Shown here: positions 22,775 through 30,234 of the stretch, piece by piece
Numbering within the stretch: the stretch's first letter is position 1
Layout of the letters: each line of letters opens with the position of its first letter
From: Verrucomicrobium sp. BvORR034
Lineage (GTDB): Bacteria > Verrucomicrobiota > Verrucomicrobiia > Verrucomicrobiales > Verrucomicrobiaceae
Direction: 5' to 3'
DNA: 36,568 nucleotides
NCBI RefSeq assembly: GCF_000739635.1
Contig: NZ_BATQ01000129.1
Coordinates: 1 to 36,568 of the forward strand
The notes under the pieces: model-generated
Seen by the model: the letters and a program-made list of their open reading frames with translations, nothing else
What the model was told of the DNA's origin: nothing
The model's database searches: none
Made by a program: the position numbers and the translations under genes

Positions 22775-23140
22775 ATGCATCCTGAGGCCGGCCTTTTCGA
22801 AGCGCCTGGCTTCCATGCCCCCTACGTGCTCGGGGCCATCCTTGGAGAAATGGGCATGGGAATCGCCTTTCTCCTCGTCAACAGCCAGCGCCTCGAGGAA
22901 GAACTTGCTGATTCCGAGGCCGAACTCACCGCACGACTCGCCGAGATCAAAGTCTTGCGTGGGATGCTGCCCATCTGTGCTTCCTGCAAGAGCATCCACG
23001 ACGGACATGGCCATTGGGAGAAGATTGAATCCTACGTCCAGCGGCACACTGAAGCGGAGTTCTCTCACAGCATCTGCCCCGATTGCGTCCGCAGACTCTA
23101 CCCCGAGTATGCCCATGCCATGAATCACCCGGATGCCTGA
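22775..23140 (+). CDS. C-terminal part of the split sensor: helix, coiled coil and CxxC domain
   Basis: 121 residues in the same frame as the preceding piece. One membrane helix (HAPYVLGAILGEMGMGIAFL) leads into a coiled coil (NSQRLEEELADSEAELTARL), then the motif VLRGMLPICASCKSIHDGHG and FSHSICPDCVRRLYPEY with Cys68, Cys71, Cys101 and Cys104. This CxxC/CxxC tail is common at the end of membrane or PAS-type signalling proteins in many bacteria and probably binds zinc. ATG 22775 could allow independent translation, but with one orphan helix it is more likely the remainder of a single gene cut by TAG 22769. Confidence 0.75.
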   Translation: MHPEAGLFEAPGFHAPYVLGAILGEMGMGIAFLLVNSQRLEEELADSEAELTARLAEIKVLRGMLPICASCKSIHDGHGHWEKIESYVQRHTEAEFSHSICPDCVRRLYPEYAHAMNHPDA

Positions 23141-23153
23141 GCATCAGCGCGTC

Positions 23154-25013
23154 TTAGTACTGGAAGACAAACTCGCTCGTGTTGAGCAGTGACCACACCG
23201 TGTCACTCCACCCGGTTCCCAGGTTCTCCAGGCAGTAGTCCAGAGTCTTCATCTTCTCCACGTGTGTGGGCGGGCGGCCCAGCACAGCCAGGAAGGCCTC
23301 CTCCACAGCAAGATCTCCAGGCTGCGTGTTCTTGAGCCGCTGCACCAGCGGGCCGTCCTTGGCACTCGCCTGCTTTACCGTATCTCCCGTCATCAGCGTC
23401 TGCACCAGACGATGAGTGATCGTCCGCAGCGAATCGTCCCCCCAGGCCCGATCGGCCCGCCCGAGAGCGCGGGAGGGATGCTCGCTGTCTGGCACTTGAG
23501 GCAGCTCGTGGCTCAGCAGGGCTTTGCCGACCGCCGCTCCATCCGTCTGCACCAGCACCAGGTTGTTCCAAATCGTCTCCGCAGGCAGTCGGCGGAAGGC
23601 AGGGGAAAAGGCGTAGCCAGGCTCCCCCAGTGCGACCACCTGCGCCTGACGTTGATAGGCCTGAGTGTGGCACAGCGCCCTCTCGAACTCCCGCAGGTCG
23701 TACTTCATCCGCACCAACTCCGCTGCCAACACTTGCGTAAAGCGCTTGTGGGGTTCGTTGGCAGAATCCCCGACAAACGTGCCAAAACGATTGCCGTATC
23801 CCATATAGCCGCCCGACTGAGTCCGCGGTCCCGCCCCTTCACAGGATCGGGACTGATAAACCTCCACCGCTGTTTTCCCCGTGGCGAAGTCTTCCTTGAT
23901 CCAAACATCAGCGGCCTGCGCAGGGAGCCCAAAAAGCTCCTGCCACGTCCGCAACACCGCCACTTCTGCAAAACGGGTACTCCCGATCACCCAATCTGCC
24001 AGCTCCACAGCCACCTCGCCATTCCTGCCCGCCGCTGGCAAAAAGGGCCTGGGTACTCCCATCCCCTTTGGAGTCCAGACTGGCAGCCCTGGCTTCACTG
24101 CATCTCCCGGTTTGCCATCGCGGTAAAGGTAGTCATTGGGGAGGAAAATCGGCACCCGCGTCTTGGCGGGTTGGGTCATGAGTTGCTCACCCGGAATCAC
24201 AGGGCTGTCCGGGGTCAGCACGGATCCGCCCACCGGCCACAAGCGCGCTGGACGCACTGCACCGGGCACCCCTTTGGTCAACTCCACCCCCGTAAGACAC
24301 GCCGCCAGCTGATAATATTGCATCTGGGTGGTGTCAGTGAAGGGATGATCATGACAGGTGGCGCATTGAATGTTCTCATCCAGGAACACCCGCATGATCT
24401 CCTGCATGGTCACCTCCATATGGCCGCCATCCGTCATCAGGAATCCTGCCGCTGGCACCTTGCCGATCTCGCCTGACGAAGTCAGCAGCGCCCGAACCAT
24501 TTTATCGTACGCCATGTCACTTGCGGCAGCCGCCCTCAGCCATTCCACATAGCTCCTCATGGGGTACCCCAAGACGGCATCCTTAACCCGCAACATGTCC
24601 GCCAGTCTAAGAAACCGCCGGGCTCCGGACATGGGATCCGTCAGCAACCGATCCACCAACACGTGACGTTTCTGTGGATGGGTGCTGACCAGAAACGCCC
24701 GCACCGTGGCGGCATCCGGCAATCGGGCGTGCAGATCCAGATAAGCTCGTCGGATGAAGACCTCGTCTGACACTTGTGGTGGCATTTGCAACGGCTTGCG
24801 CTGGCCTGGCGCGACCTTCTCGTTTTGTTGCCGCCAGATGTCCCCTTCCATTTGCAGGATCGCCTGATCAATCCGGCCCGCCACGGCATCCGGCGTCATC
24901 GGGAACGAGCCAGACTGTGCCGCGAGCATGATCCCCGGCACGCTGGCATGGAGATCTGTCGGGCCCGACATGGCCAGAAGCGCCATCAAGAGAGTAACCA
25001 AGGAAGAGCGCAT
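23154..25013 (-). CDS. DUF1549/DUF1553 domain protein with a cytochrome-like CxxCH motif
   Basis: 619 residues. A signal peptide (MRSSLVTLLMALLAM) exports the protein. An N-terminal DUF1549 region contains DEVFIRRAYLDLHARLPDAA and LVDRLLTDP, with the heme-type CATCH motif at 217-221 in ENIQCATCHDHPF. The C-terminal DUF1553 part has ELADWVIGSTRFAEVAVLRT, SANEPHKRFTQVLAAELV and closes with FLAVLGRPPTHVEKMKTLDY. This architecture is a hallmark of PVC-group bacteria and is usually placed next to a DUF1501 gene; no such neighbour exists here. The function is unknown, perhaps linked to polysaccharide breakdown or redox in the periplasm. It converges with the split sensor gene after 13 bp. Confidence 0.92.
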   Translation of the reverse strand: MRSSLVTLLMALLAMSGPTDLHASVPGIMLAAQSGSFPMTPDAVAGRIDQAILQMEGDIWRQQNEKVAPGQRKPLQMPPQVSDEVFIRRAYLDLHARLPDAATVRAFLVSTHPQKRHVLVDRLLTDPMSGARRFLRLADMLRVKDAVLGYPMRSYVEWLRAAAASDMAYDKMVRALLTSSGEIGKVPAAGFLMTDGGHMEVTMQEIMRVFLDENIQCATCHDHPFTDTTQMQYYQLAACLTGVELTKGVPGAVRPARLWPVGGSVLTPDSPVIPGEQLMTQPAKTRVPIFLPNDYLYRDGKPGDAVKPGLPVWTPKGMGVPRPFLPAAGRNGEVAVELADWVIGSTRFAEVAVLRTWQELFGLPAQAADVWIKEDFATGKTAVEVYQSRSCEGAGPRTQSGGYMGYGNRFGTFVGDSANEPHKRFTQVLAAELVRMKYDLREFERALCHTQAYQRQAQVVALGEPGYAFSPAFRRLPAETIWNNLVLVQTDGAAVGKALLSHELPQVPDSEHPSRALGRADRAWGDDSLRTITHRLVQTLMTGDTVKQASAKDGPLVQRLKNTQPGDLAVEEAFLAVLGRPPTHVEKMKTLDYCLENLGTGWSDTVWSLLNTSEFVFQY

Positions 25014-25189
25014 AGGGTAATCCAATAGAGAAACACAACCGCATCACCTAAACGAATGCGAAGTCGGATGTCTTAGGACGGGCTTGCGAGCAGACCGTGT
25101 CAGACGACCAAATGACGCACCTCGTCTTATTCCCGGGATTTTTTCATCATCCTGCTTGCTGCCACCCCATCCGCCTCGCATGCTATGCC

Positions 25190-25687
25190 ATGAGCAGCCT
25201 CTTGTCCCACCTGACGCGCCTCATCCTCCTGCCGGCGCTGGTCCTTGTCAGCCTTGCCACGATCGTAGCCCCTCCCCTCCACGCCGCAGAGCCCCCGGCC
25301 ATGGTGTTGGAGATTGGCGGACTAAAGAACACTTACCGGGTGGTTTTTCGTCAGTTCGACGAGGCCAACGAATTTGCATCCGGGACCCTTGAAATCTACG
25401 GTCAGGATGATGAAGACACGCCGGAATCCAAGCTCCCCTTCGCGGCCGTTTTGAAGAAGGATCCCAAAGCCAAAAACACCGAGCTCCTCGAGATCCGTGG
25501 CACTGGCCTGTTCACCTTCTTTCCGCCTGCCAACCTCAAAGAACCTTACCCTCCCCTGACAGCGTGGAAGCTCATCGGCCGGAAGTCTGGCAAGGCCAGA
25601 CTGAAAGCCACGCTGTGGCAGTTCGACGCCGACAAAAACACCTGGGCGGCGGTGGTGTCTGAGTTCGAGGAAGTTTCGCGCAAATAG
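25190..25687 (+). CDS. Small exported protein, unknown
   Basis: 165 residues. ATG 25190 gives a signal peptide (MSSLLSHLTRLILLPALVLV, cleavage near LHA-AEPP). The mature part is a single small beta-rich domain (AMVLEIGGLKNTYRVVFRQF, ASGTLEIYGQDDEDTPESK, then RLKATLWQFDADKNTWAAVV). Not recognised. It is divergent from the DUF1549/DUF1553 gene with 176 bp between, and converges with asnB after 10 bp. The upstream frame extension has no support. Confidence 0.7.
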   Translation: MSSLLSHLTRLILLPALVLVSLATIVAPPLHAAEPPAMVLEIGGLKNTYRVVFRQFDEANEFASGTLEIYGQDDEDTPESKLPFAAVLKKDPKAKNTELLEIRGTGLFTFFPPANLKEPYPPLTAWKLIGRKSGKARLKATLWQFDADKNTWAAVVSEFEEVSRK

Positions 25688-25697
25688 AAGGGCTTTC

Positions 25698-27632
25698 TCA
25701 GCGTCCGAACGAGAATGCCTTGTCCACAAACACCTGGTGCCAGAGTTCGAGGATCACCAGTGAGACCACCTGCTTGCAGAAGACAAACTCCCGGGTGCGG
25801 TTCATGTTCTCCACCAGGGCCTTGACCTTGGCTGGTTCGAAGTAACCACGGCGTTTCACCGCCGTCTCGTTCAGCGTCTCCGCCACCAGATTGCGGAACT
25901 GCGGCTTGTCGAGGAAATATTCCACGGGCAGGTAGAACGGGATCTTGGCCCGCCGGGCGATATGGACGGGGAAGATCTTGTCTGCCAGCTTCCGCTCGAT
26001 GTACTTGTCCGTGCCGTTGTTGATCTTCATCTCCGCAGGCATGGTGAAAGCCAGCTCGATCAAGCGATGGTCCAGGAAAGGCAGGCGGTACTCCAGACTG
26101 TGGGCCATGGTGTTCTTGTCCTGCCGGATCAACGCCCAATCCTGAAGCCATTCGTCATATTGGAGCTTCAGGAGACGATCCAGGAAGGGCCCGCCCTTGT
26201 CCTTCTCCTTCTCTTTCGCCATCCAGGCATCAGTGGCCAGCCGCTTGTAGCTGTCTGCATAGACGTCATGGCGCTCATCATGGCTCCACAGGGTCCGCAG
26301 GGCGTTGAAGTTGTGGTTCAGATCCCGGCGCGTGTATCCAGCCAGGAACTCCACCACCCGCTTCTTCCCCTGGCTGCCCAGATCCGCGGGAAACTTGAAG
26401 AATTTGTTCAGCAAGCTCGCAGGAGTCGCCGCAAAGATGGGAGCCGCCAGACTGGTGACCCCGGGGATTTTGCGGCGCATCTTCTCCACTTTGGTGATCA
26501 CGCCCTGGAATGAATAGCCGGCAAAGGCCTCGTCGGCTCCCTCGCCGCCCAAGACCACCTTCAGGTCTTTGCTTGCCCCCTGGGCCAGCTTGTAGAAGGC
26601 AATCAGCAAGGCATCGCCCACCGGGCGGTCCATGTGCCACACGATCTTGGGCAGCAGGTCAAAGTCTTCCGGCTGGCAGATGATTTCGTGGTGCTTGGTG
26701 CCCAGAAACGCCGCCGTTTCACGAGCGGCAGGGGTCTCATCCACTGGTGAATTGAAGCCCACCGAGTAGGTGTTGATGTTGGACGAATGCTTCGTCATCG
26801 CCGCTACCGTGAGGGATGAATCCACCCCAGCGCTCAGGTAGGCACCCACCGGTACGTCACTGCGCATGCAGAGTCGCACCGCATCATTGAAGACCTCCTC
26901 CAGCGCTTCAAAGTACTCACCCTCGCTCTTGTAGGTGGCGGTGCGGGCGTCGAGAAGCGGCACCTCCCAGTACCGCTGGATTTCCAGCGAGTTGTTCGCC
27001 AGCTTGTAGTGCAGGTAGTGACTGGTGGGCAGGATATAGATGCCCTTGAACATCGTCTGGGGCTCCGGCACGTTCCGGAGTGTCAGGTAGGGATCGATCG
27101 CGTCCAGATTCGGCTCCGCGCTGACGTGCTCGCTCTCCAGGAGTGACTTGGCCTCACTGCCAAAAAGGAATCGTCCCTTGGCATGATGGTAATAAAGCGG
27201 CTTCTGCCCGCAGCGATCCCTGGCGATGAAAAACTCCCGCTTCCGCGCATCATACAGGCAGAAGGCGAACATGCCGTTCATCCGGTGCAGGAGCCCCTCG
27301 ATCCCCCATTCTTCATACCCATGCACGATGCACTCCGTGTCGCTGTGGGTGCGGAAGGCGTGCCCTTTGGCAATGAGCTCCTGGCGCAGCTCGACGTAGT
27401 TGTAGGTCTCTCCGTTGTAGCAGACTGCCACGGTGGAGTCCTCGTTGTACACCGGCTGCCAGCCCCCCTCCAGATCGATGATGGAGAGGCGCTGCATCCC
27501 CATGCTGAAAGGCATCCCGTCCGGAGCCTCATACCGCCCCTGGCCGTCCGGGCCCCGGTGGTGAATGATCCTTCCCATCCGGTCGAGCAAATTTTCTTCT
27601 TTGAAACCGGCGAAACCGTAGATGCCACACAT
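25698..27632 (-). CDS. asnB: Asparagine synthase (glutamine-hydrolysing)
   Basis: 644 residues. The start is fixed by MCGIYGFAG, where Cys2 is the glutaminase nucleophile after Met removal. The glutaminase domain has HHRGPDGQG, MQRLSIIDLEGGWQPVYNE and YNGETYNYVELR; the synthetase domain has the PP-loop as LSAGVDSSLTVAAM, with EGADEAFAGY, and closes around LEYRLPFLDHRLIELAF. It makes asparagine from aspartate, glutamine and ATP, or, in exopolysaccharide clusters, amidates other substrates. The extension upstream of Met to 27749 is disregarded. It is divergent from the yqjD-like gene; a 196-bp region lies between. Converges with a small exported protein. Confidence 0.95.
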   Translation of the reverse strand: MCGIYGFAGFKEENLLDRMGRIIHHRGPDGQGRYEAPDGMPFSMGMQRLSIIDLEGGWQPVYNEDSTVAVCYNGETYNYVELRQELIAKGHAFRTHSDTECIVHGYEEWGIEGLLHRMNGMFAFCLYDARKREFFIARDRCGQKPLYYHHAKGRFLFGSEAKSLLESEHVSAEPNLDAIDPYLTLRNVPEPQTMFKGIYILPTSHYLHYKLANNSLEIQRYWEVPLLDARTATYKSEGEYFEALEEVFNDAVRLCMRSDVPVGAYLSAGVDSSLTVAAMTKHSSNINTYSVGFNSPVDETPAARETAAFLGTKHHEIICQPEDFDLLPKIVWHMDRPVGDALLIAFYKLAQGASKDLKVVLGGEGADEAFAGYSFQGVITKVEKMRRKIPGVTSLAAPIFAATPASLLNKFFKFPADLGSQGKKRVVEFLAGYTRRDLNHNFNALRTLWSHDERHDVYADSYKRLATDAWMAKEKEKDKGGPFLDRLLKLQYDEWLQDWALIRQDKNTMAHSLEYRLPFLDHRLIELAFTMPAEMKINNGTDKYIERKLADKIFPVHIARRAKIPFYLPVEYFLDKPQFRNLVAETLNETAVKRRGYFEPAKVKALVENMNRTREFVFCKQVVSLVILELWHQVFVDKAFSFGR

Positions 27633-27828
27633 GTTGTTGCGAAGGAAGGGAGGGTGAAAGGGAAGCGCGGAGTATGCCAGCCCTCTCGCACCGGGCAAAT
27701 GGAAACAAGGGGCCAGCGGGGCTGTCCGGCCCGTATCAAAGTAAAACAAGTTTTCCTCGCTTCACGGGCATCTTGTAGTTGAATCCCTCAACACGATTTT
27801 TTACACTCAATCTTCCACCCTTTTGACC

Positions 27829-28176
27829 ATGAGTGATCTGCCAAACGACACCTTCGGCGCTGCACCTGGCAGCGATCCCTTTGCCGCCGCCAAGGCGAGC
27901 GCCTTGAAAGCTGCCGAGGAGCTGCGTGCAGCCGCTGCGGCCAAGGCAGAGGAGTTTCGCTCCGTGGCCGAGAATCAGGCCCAACATTTCAAGGAAGCCG
28001 CAGGCGAAAAAGCCGCCGAGTTCAAGGACTACGCTGGCAAAGCGTGGGATGGAGCTCGCACTCAGGCCAAGGATTTCACCGCCGAAGCAGAAAAGTTTGC
28101 CCGTGAGAAGCCTCTCCAGGCCCTGCTAACCGCCTTTGGGGTGGGATTTGTGCTCGGAGCCATCTTCAAGCGCTGA
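27829..28176 (+). CDS. YqjD/ElaB-like (DUF883-type) membrane-anchored protein
   Basis: 115 residues. A long amphipathic, Ala/Lys/Glu-rich helical region (AAEELRAAAAAKAEEFRSVA and AAGEKAAEFKDYAGKAWDGA) carries apolipoprotein/LEA-like 11-residue repeats, followed by a C-terminal glycine-rich membrane anchor (LLTAFGVGFVLGAIFKR), as in E. coli YqjD and ElaB. In E. coli, YqjD binds ribosomes at the membrane in stationary phase; that activity cannot be assumed here. ATG 27829 follows a pyrimidine-rich leader (CTTCCACCCTTTTGACC). First gene of a yqjD-yqjE-yqjK-like set. Confidence 0.78.
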   Translation: MSDLPNDTFGAAPGSDPFAAAKASALKAAEELRAAAAAKAEEFRSVAENQAQHFKEAAGEKAAEFKDYAGKAWDGARTQAKDFTAEAEKFAREKPLQALLTAFGVGFVLGAIFKR

Positions 28177-28199
28177 CCTTCAGGCGCAATCTTTTCAGT

Positions 28200-28221
28200 T
28201 CCGGCAGGATGGTCTGCCGGA
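28200..28221 (+). other. Short hairpin between the yqjD- and yqjE-like genes
   Basis: 8-bp arms TCCGGCAG and CTGCCGGA with a 6-nt loop, then CGGTTCTTT. It is placed in the 74-bp gap between the two genes and may be an attenuator or mRNA-stability element rather than a full terminator. Confidence 0.35.
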
Positions 28222-28250
28222 CGGTTCTTTACGTCCCTTTCCACTCCTGC

Positions 28251-28661
28251 ATGGACACGGCCCCGCCGGTATCCAAACCTTCCGCCTCCCCCCATTCTCA
28301 GGAGGGACTCTCCTCATCTCTGGCGGCCTATCTGGAAGCCCGCAGCGTCCTGCTGACGATTGAAGCCCAGGAGGCAGTCCAGCAGGTGTTGCGCACTGTG
28401 GTGTTTGCCATCATTGGCGGCATCACCGCGCTCACTGGTTGGGGGCTCGTGGTGGCAGCCCTGATCGGCTTCCTCGTGGAGCAATCCGGCTGGCACTGGC
28501 TCAAAGCGGCCATGGTCGTCGGCGGCGGCAACCTCTTTGTGGCCTTCATCTTCCTCCTGGCCATGTCCAAGCGCCTCTCCTCCATGCGCTGGTTTGCAGA
28601 CACCCTCAACGAATTCAAGAAAGACCGCGCATGGCTGGCCCGACAGACAGGAAAGCGCTAA
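28251..28661 (+). CDS. YqjE-like (phage holin superfamily / DUF1469) membrane protein
   Basis: 136 residues. After a polar N-terminal stretch there are two membrane helices (FAIIGGITALTGWGLVVAAL and AAMVVGGGNLFVAFIFLLAM) separated by a short loop, the pattern of YqjE-like proteins of the holin-III superfamily. The final 25 residues (RWFADTLNEFKKDRAWLARQ) are amphipathic. ATG 28251 is preferred to the upstream ATG 28209 which adds an unrelated leader. Its last 31 bp overlap the next gene in another frame, so the two are coupled. The set resembles the E. coli yqjC-D-E-K region, thought to help the envelope under stress. Confidence 0.72.
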   Translation: MDTAPPVSKPSASPHSQEGLSSSLAAYLEARSVLLTIEAQEAVQQVLRTVVFAIIGGITALTGWGLVVAALIGFLVEQSGWHWLKAAMVVGGGNLFVAFIFLLAMSKRLSSMRWFADTLNEFKKDRAWLARQTGKR

Positions 28662-29032
28662 AAGCGCAAGTGATTCACTCTCTGGATCTTGCCCGCGCCT
28701 CCCTCGGGGGCGAGATCGCTCAAGTGCGGGAACAGTGGCACCCCAGACACCTGATTCAGCAGAGCGTCGAGAAGCATCGGCTGGCCGTAATAATCAGTGC
28801 CGCCGTTGCAGGATTTATTGCCACTCGAATGATTTTTGGCTCCCGGCAGAATAGTCGTGACACTTCTGCAAAACCCGCTAGAAAACGCACGCTCGCCAGC
28901 TTTCTATTGTCAAATATTTGGAATTTGGCGCGCGAACCGTTGTTCGGCCTCGCCGCCCAACATTTGATGCCGGTAGCTCTCCAATATTTGTCCCGATTCC
29001 AGTCACCCCCGAAGCAAGAAAATTTCGAATGA
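28631..29032 (+). CDS. YqjK-like small membrane protein
   Basis: 133 residues. It starts within the 3' end of the yqjE-like gene (31-bp overlap). One clear membrane helix (LAVIISAAVAGFIATRMIFG) follows an amphipathic N-terminal helix (AQVIHSLDLARASLGGEIAQ), and the C-terminal half is basic and carries a hydrophobic stretch (FLLSNIWNLAREPLFGLAAQ). The similarity to YqjK is only in size and position; this is inference from gene order. Its TGA stop overlaps the ATG of pilT1 (ATGA at 29029), so translation is likely coupled. Confidence 0.65.
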   Translation: MAGPTDRKALKAQVIHSLDLARASLGGEIAQVREQWHPRHLIQQSVEKHRLAVIISAAVAGFIATRMIFGSRQNSRDTSAKPARKRTLASFLLSNIWNLAREPLFGLAAQHLMPVALQYLSRFQSPPKQENFE

Positions 29033-30162
29033 GTCAAGACCAAGAAGAAGCCGTTGCCGTCGCCGTCGCCGTGGAAGAAGAAGCTCCCAAGGTGGCCACG
29101 CTTTCGTCCGTGGACGAGTACCTGCAGCTTGCCCAGCAGTACGACTGTTCCGATCTTCACCTCGCCACGGGCTCCCCGCCGATGTGGCGCCGATATGGCA
29201 CCCTTCAGCCCATCTGGAACAACGCCTCCCTCATCACAGCCGAGGAGGCCCAACGCCTGGCTTACTCCTTCCTCACCGACGGTCACATCAAGACCCTGGA
29301 GAAGCGCGGAGACGTGGATTTCGCCTACTCTCCAAACTACGGCCGGTTCCGCTGCTCTGTAGTGCAGCAGCGCCTGGGCATTGACATGGTTTTCCGCGTC
29401 ATCAGCACGAGCATCCGTTCCATTGAGGATCTCGCCCTCCCGGAAACCTGTCGCACGTTGACCCGCTATCACAACGGCCTGGTGTTGGTGACCGGGGCCA
29501 CCGGCTCCGGCAAGTCCACCACCCTTGCCGCCCTCGTGGATGAGGTGAACAAGGAACGTGAGGACCACATCATCACCCTGGAAGACCCGATCGAATTCGT
29601 GTTTGCAGCCAAGGGCTGCCACGTCAACCAACGTGAAGTAGGGTCCCATACGCAAAGTTTCGCCGCCGCCCTTCGTGGTGCCCTCCGTGAAGACCCGGAT
29701 GTCATCATGGTGGGTGAAATGCGTGACCTTGAGACCATTTCACTGGCCATCACGGCTGCAGAAACGGGTCACTTGGTGCTCGGAACCCTGCACACCGGCA
29801 ACGCACCTCGTACCCTGGACCGTGTGCTGGACGTGTTCCCCTCCGACCAGCGCGACCAGATCCGCATCATGGTGAGCGAGTCCCTGCGTGGCATCATTTC
29901 GCAGCAGCTGATCCCCCGGCAGGACGGCCAGGGCCGCATCATGGCCCTGGAAATCCTGGTGAACACCCCTGCCGTGGCGAACTGCATTCGTGAAGGCAAG
30001 ACCTTCATGCTGCCCGGCATCATGCAGACCGGTAAATCCGTCGGCATGGTCACCATGGATGACTCACTGAAGACGCTGTACTCCCAGGGCTACATCTCCC
30101 GTGACGAGTGCTTCGGCCGCGCCGATGACAAGATGAGCATGAAGAAGTTCCTCGAAAGCTGA
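29029..30162 (+). CDS. pilT: PilT-family twitching-motility ATPase (first copy)
   Basis: 377 residues. An unusual Glu/Val-rich N-terminal extension (EAVAVAVAVEEEAP, encoded by GCCGTN hexamer repeats) precedes the PilT N-domain (DEYLQLAQQYDCSDLHLATG). Walker A is VTGATGSGKSTT, the Asp box is TLEDPIEF, Walker B is MVGEMRD, and the His box is GTLHTGNA. The C-terminal motif corresponding to AIRNLIRE reads VANCIREGK. PilT hexamers depolymerise type IV pili for retraction. Its ATG overlaps the stop of the yqjK-like gene by ATGA, an unusual coupling of pili retraction to a stress-type membrane set. A second PilT gene follows 72 bp later. Confidence 0.94.
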   Translation: MSQDQEEAVAVAVAVEEEAPKVATLSSVDEYLQLAQQYDCSDLHLATGSPPMWRRYGTLQPIWNNASLITAEEAQRLAYSFLTDGHIKTLEKRGDVDFAYSPNYGRFRCSVVQQRLGIDMVFRVISTSIRSIEDLALPETCRTLTRYHNGLVLVTGATGSGKSTTLAALVDEVNKEREDHIITLEDPIEFVFAAKGCHVNQREVGSHTQSFAAALRGALREDPDVIMVGEMRDLETISLAITAAETGHLVLGTLHTGNAPRTLDRVLDVFPSDQRDQIRIMVSESLRGIISQQLIPRQDGQGRIMALEILVNTPAVANCIREGKTFMLPGIMQTGKSVGMVTMDDSLKTLYSQGYISRDECFGRADDKMSMKKFLES

Positions 30163-30234
30163 GTGAACGTGACCGGGGCGCACCACCGCCTGCTCCCACC
30201 ACCCTCCTAACGATTCCTTTTTTCTTTTTCCACC

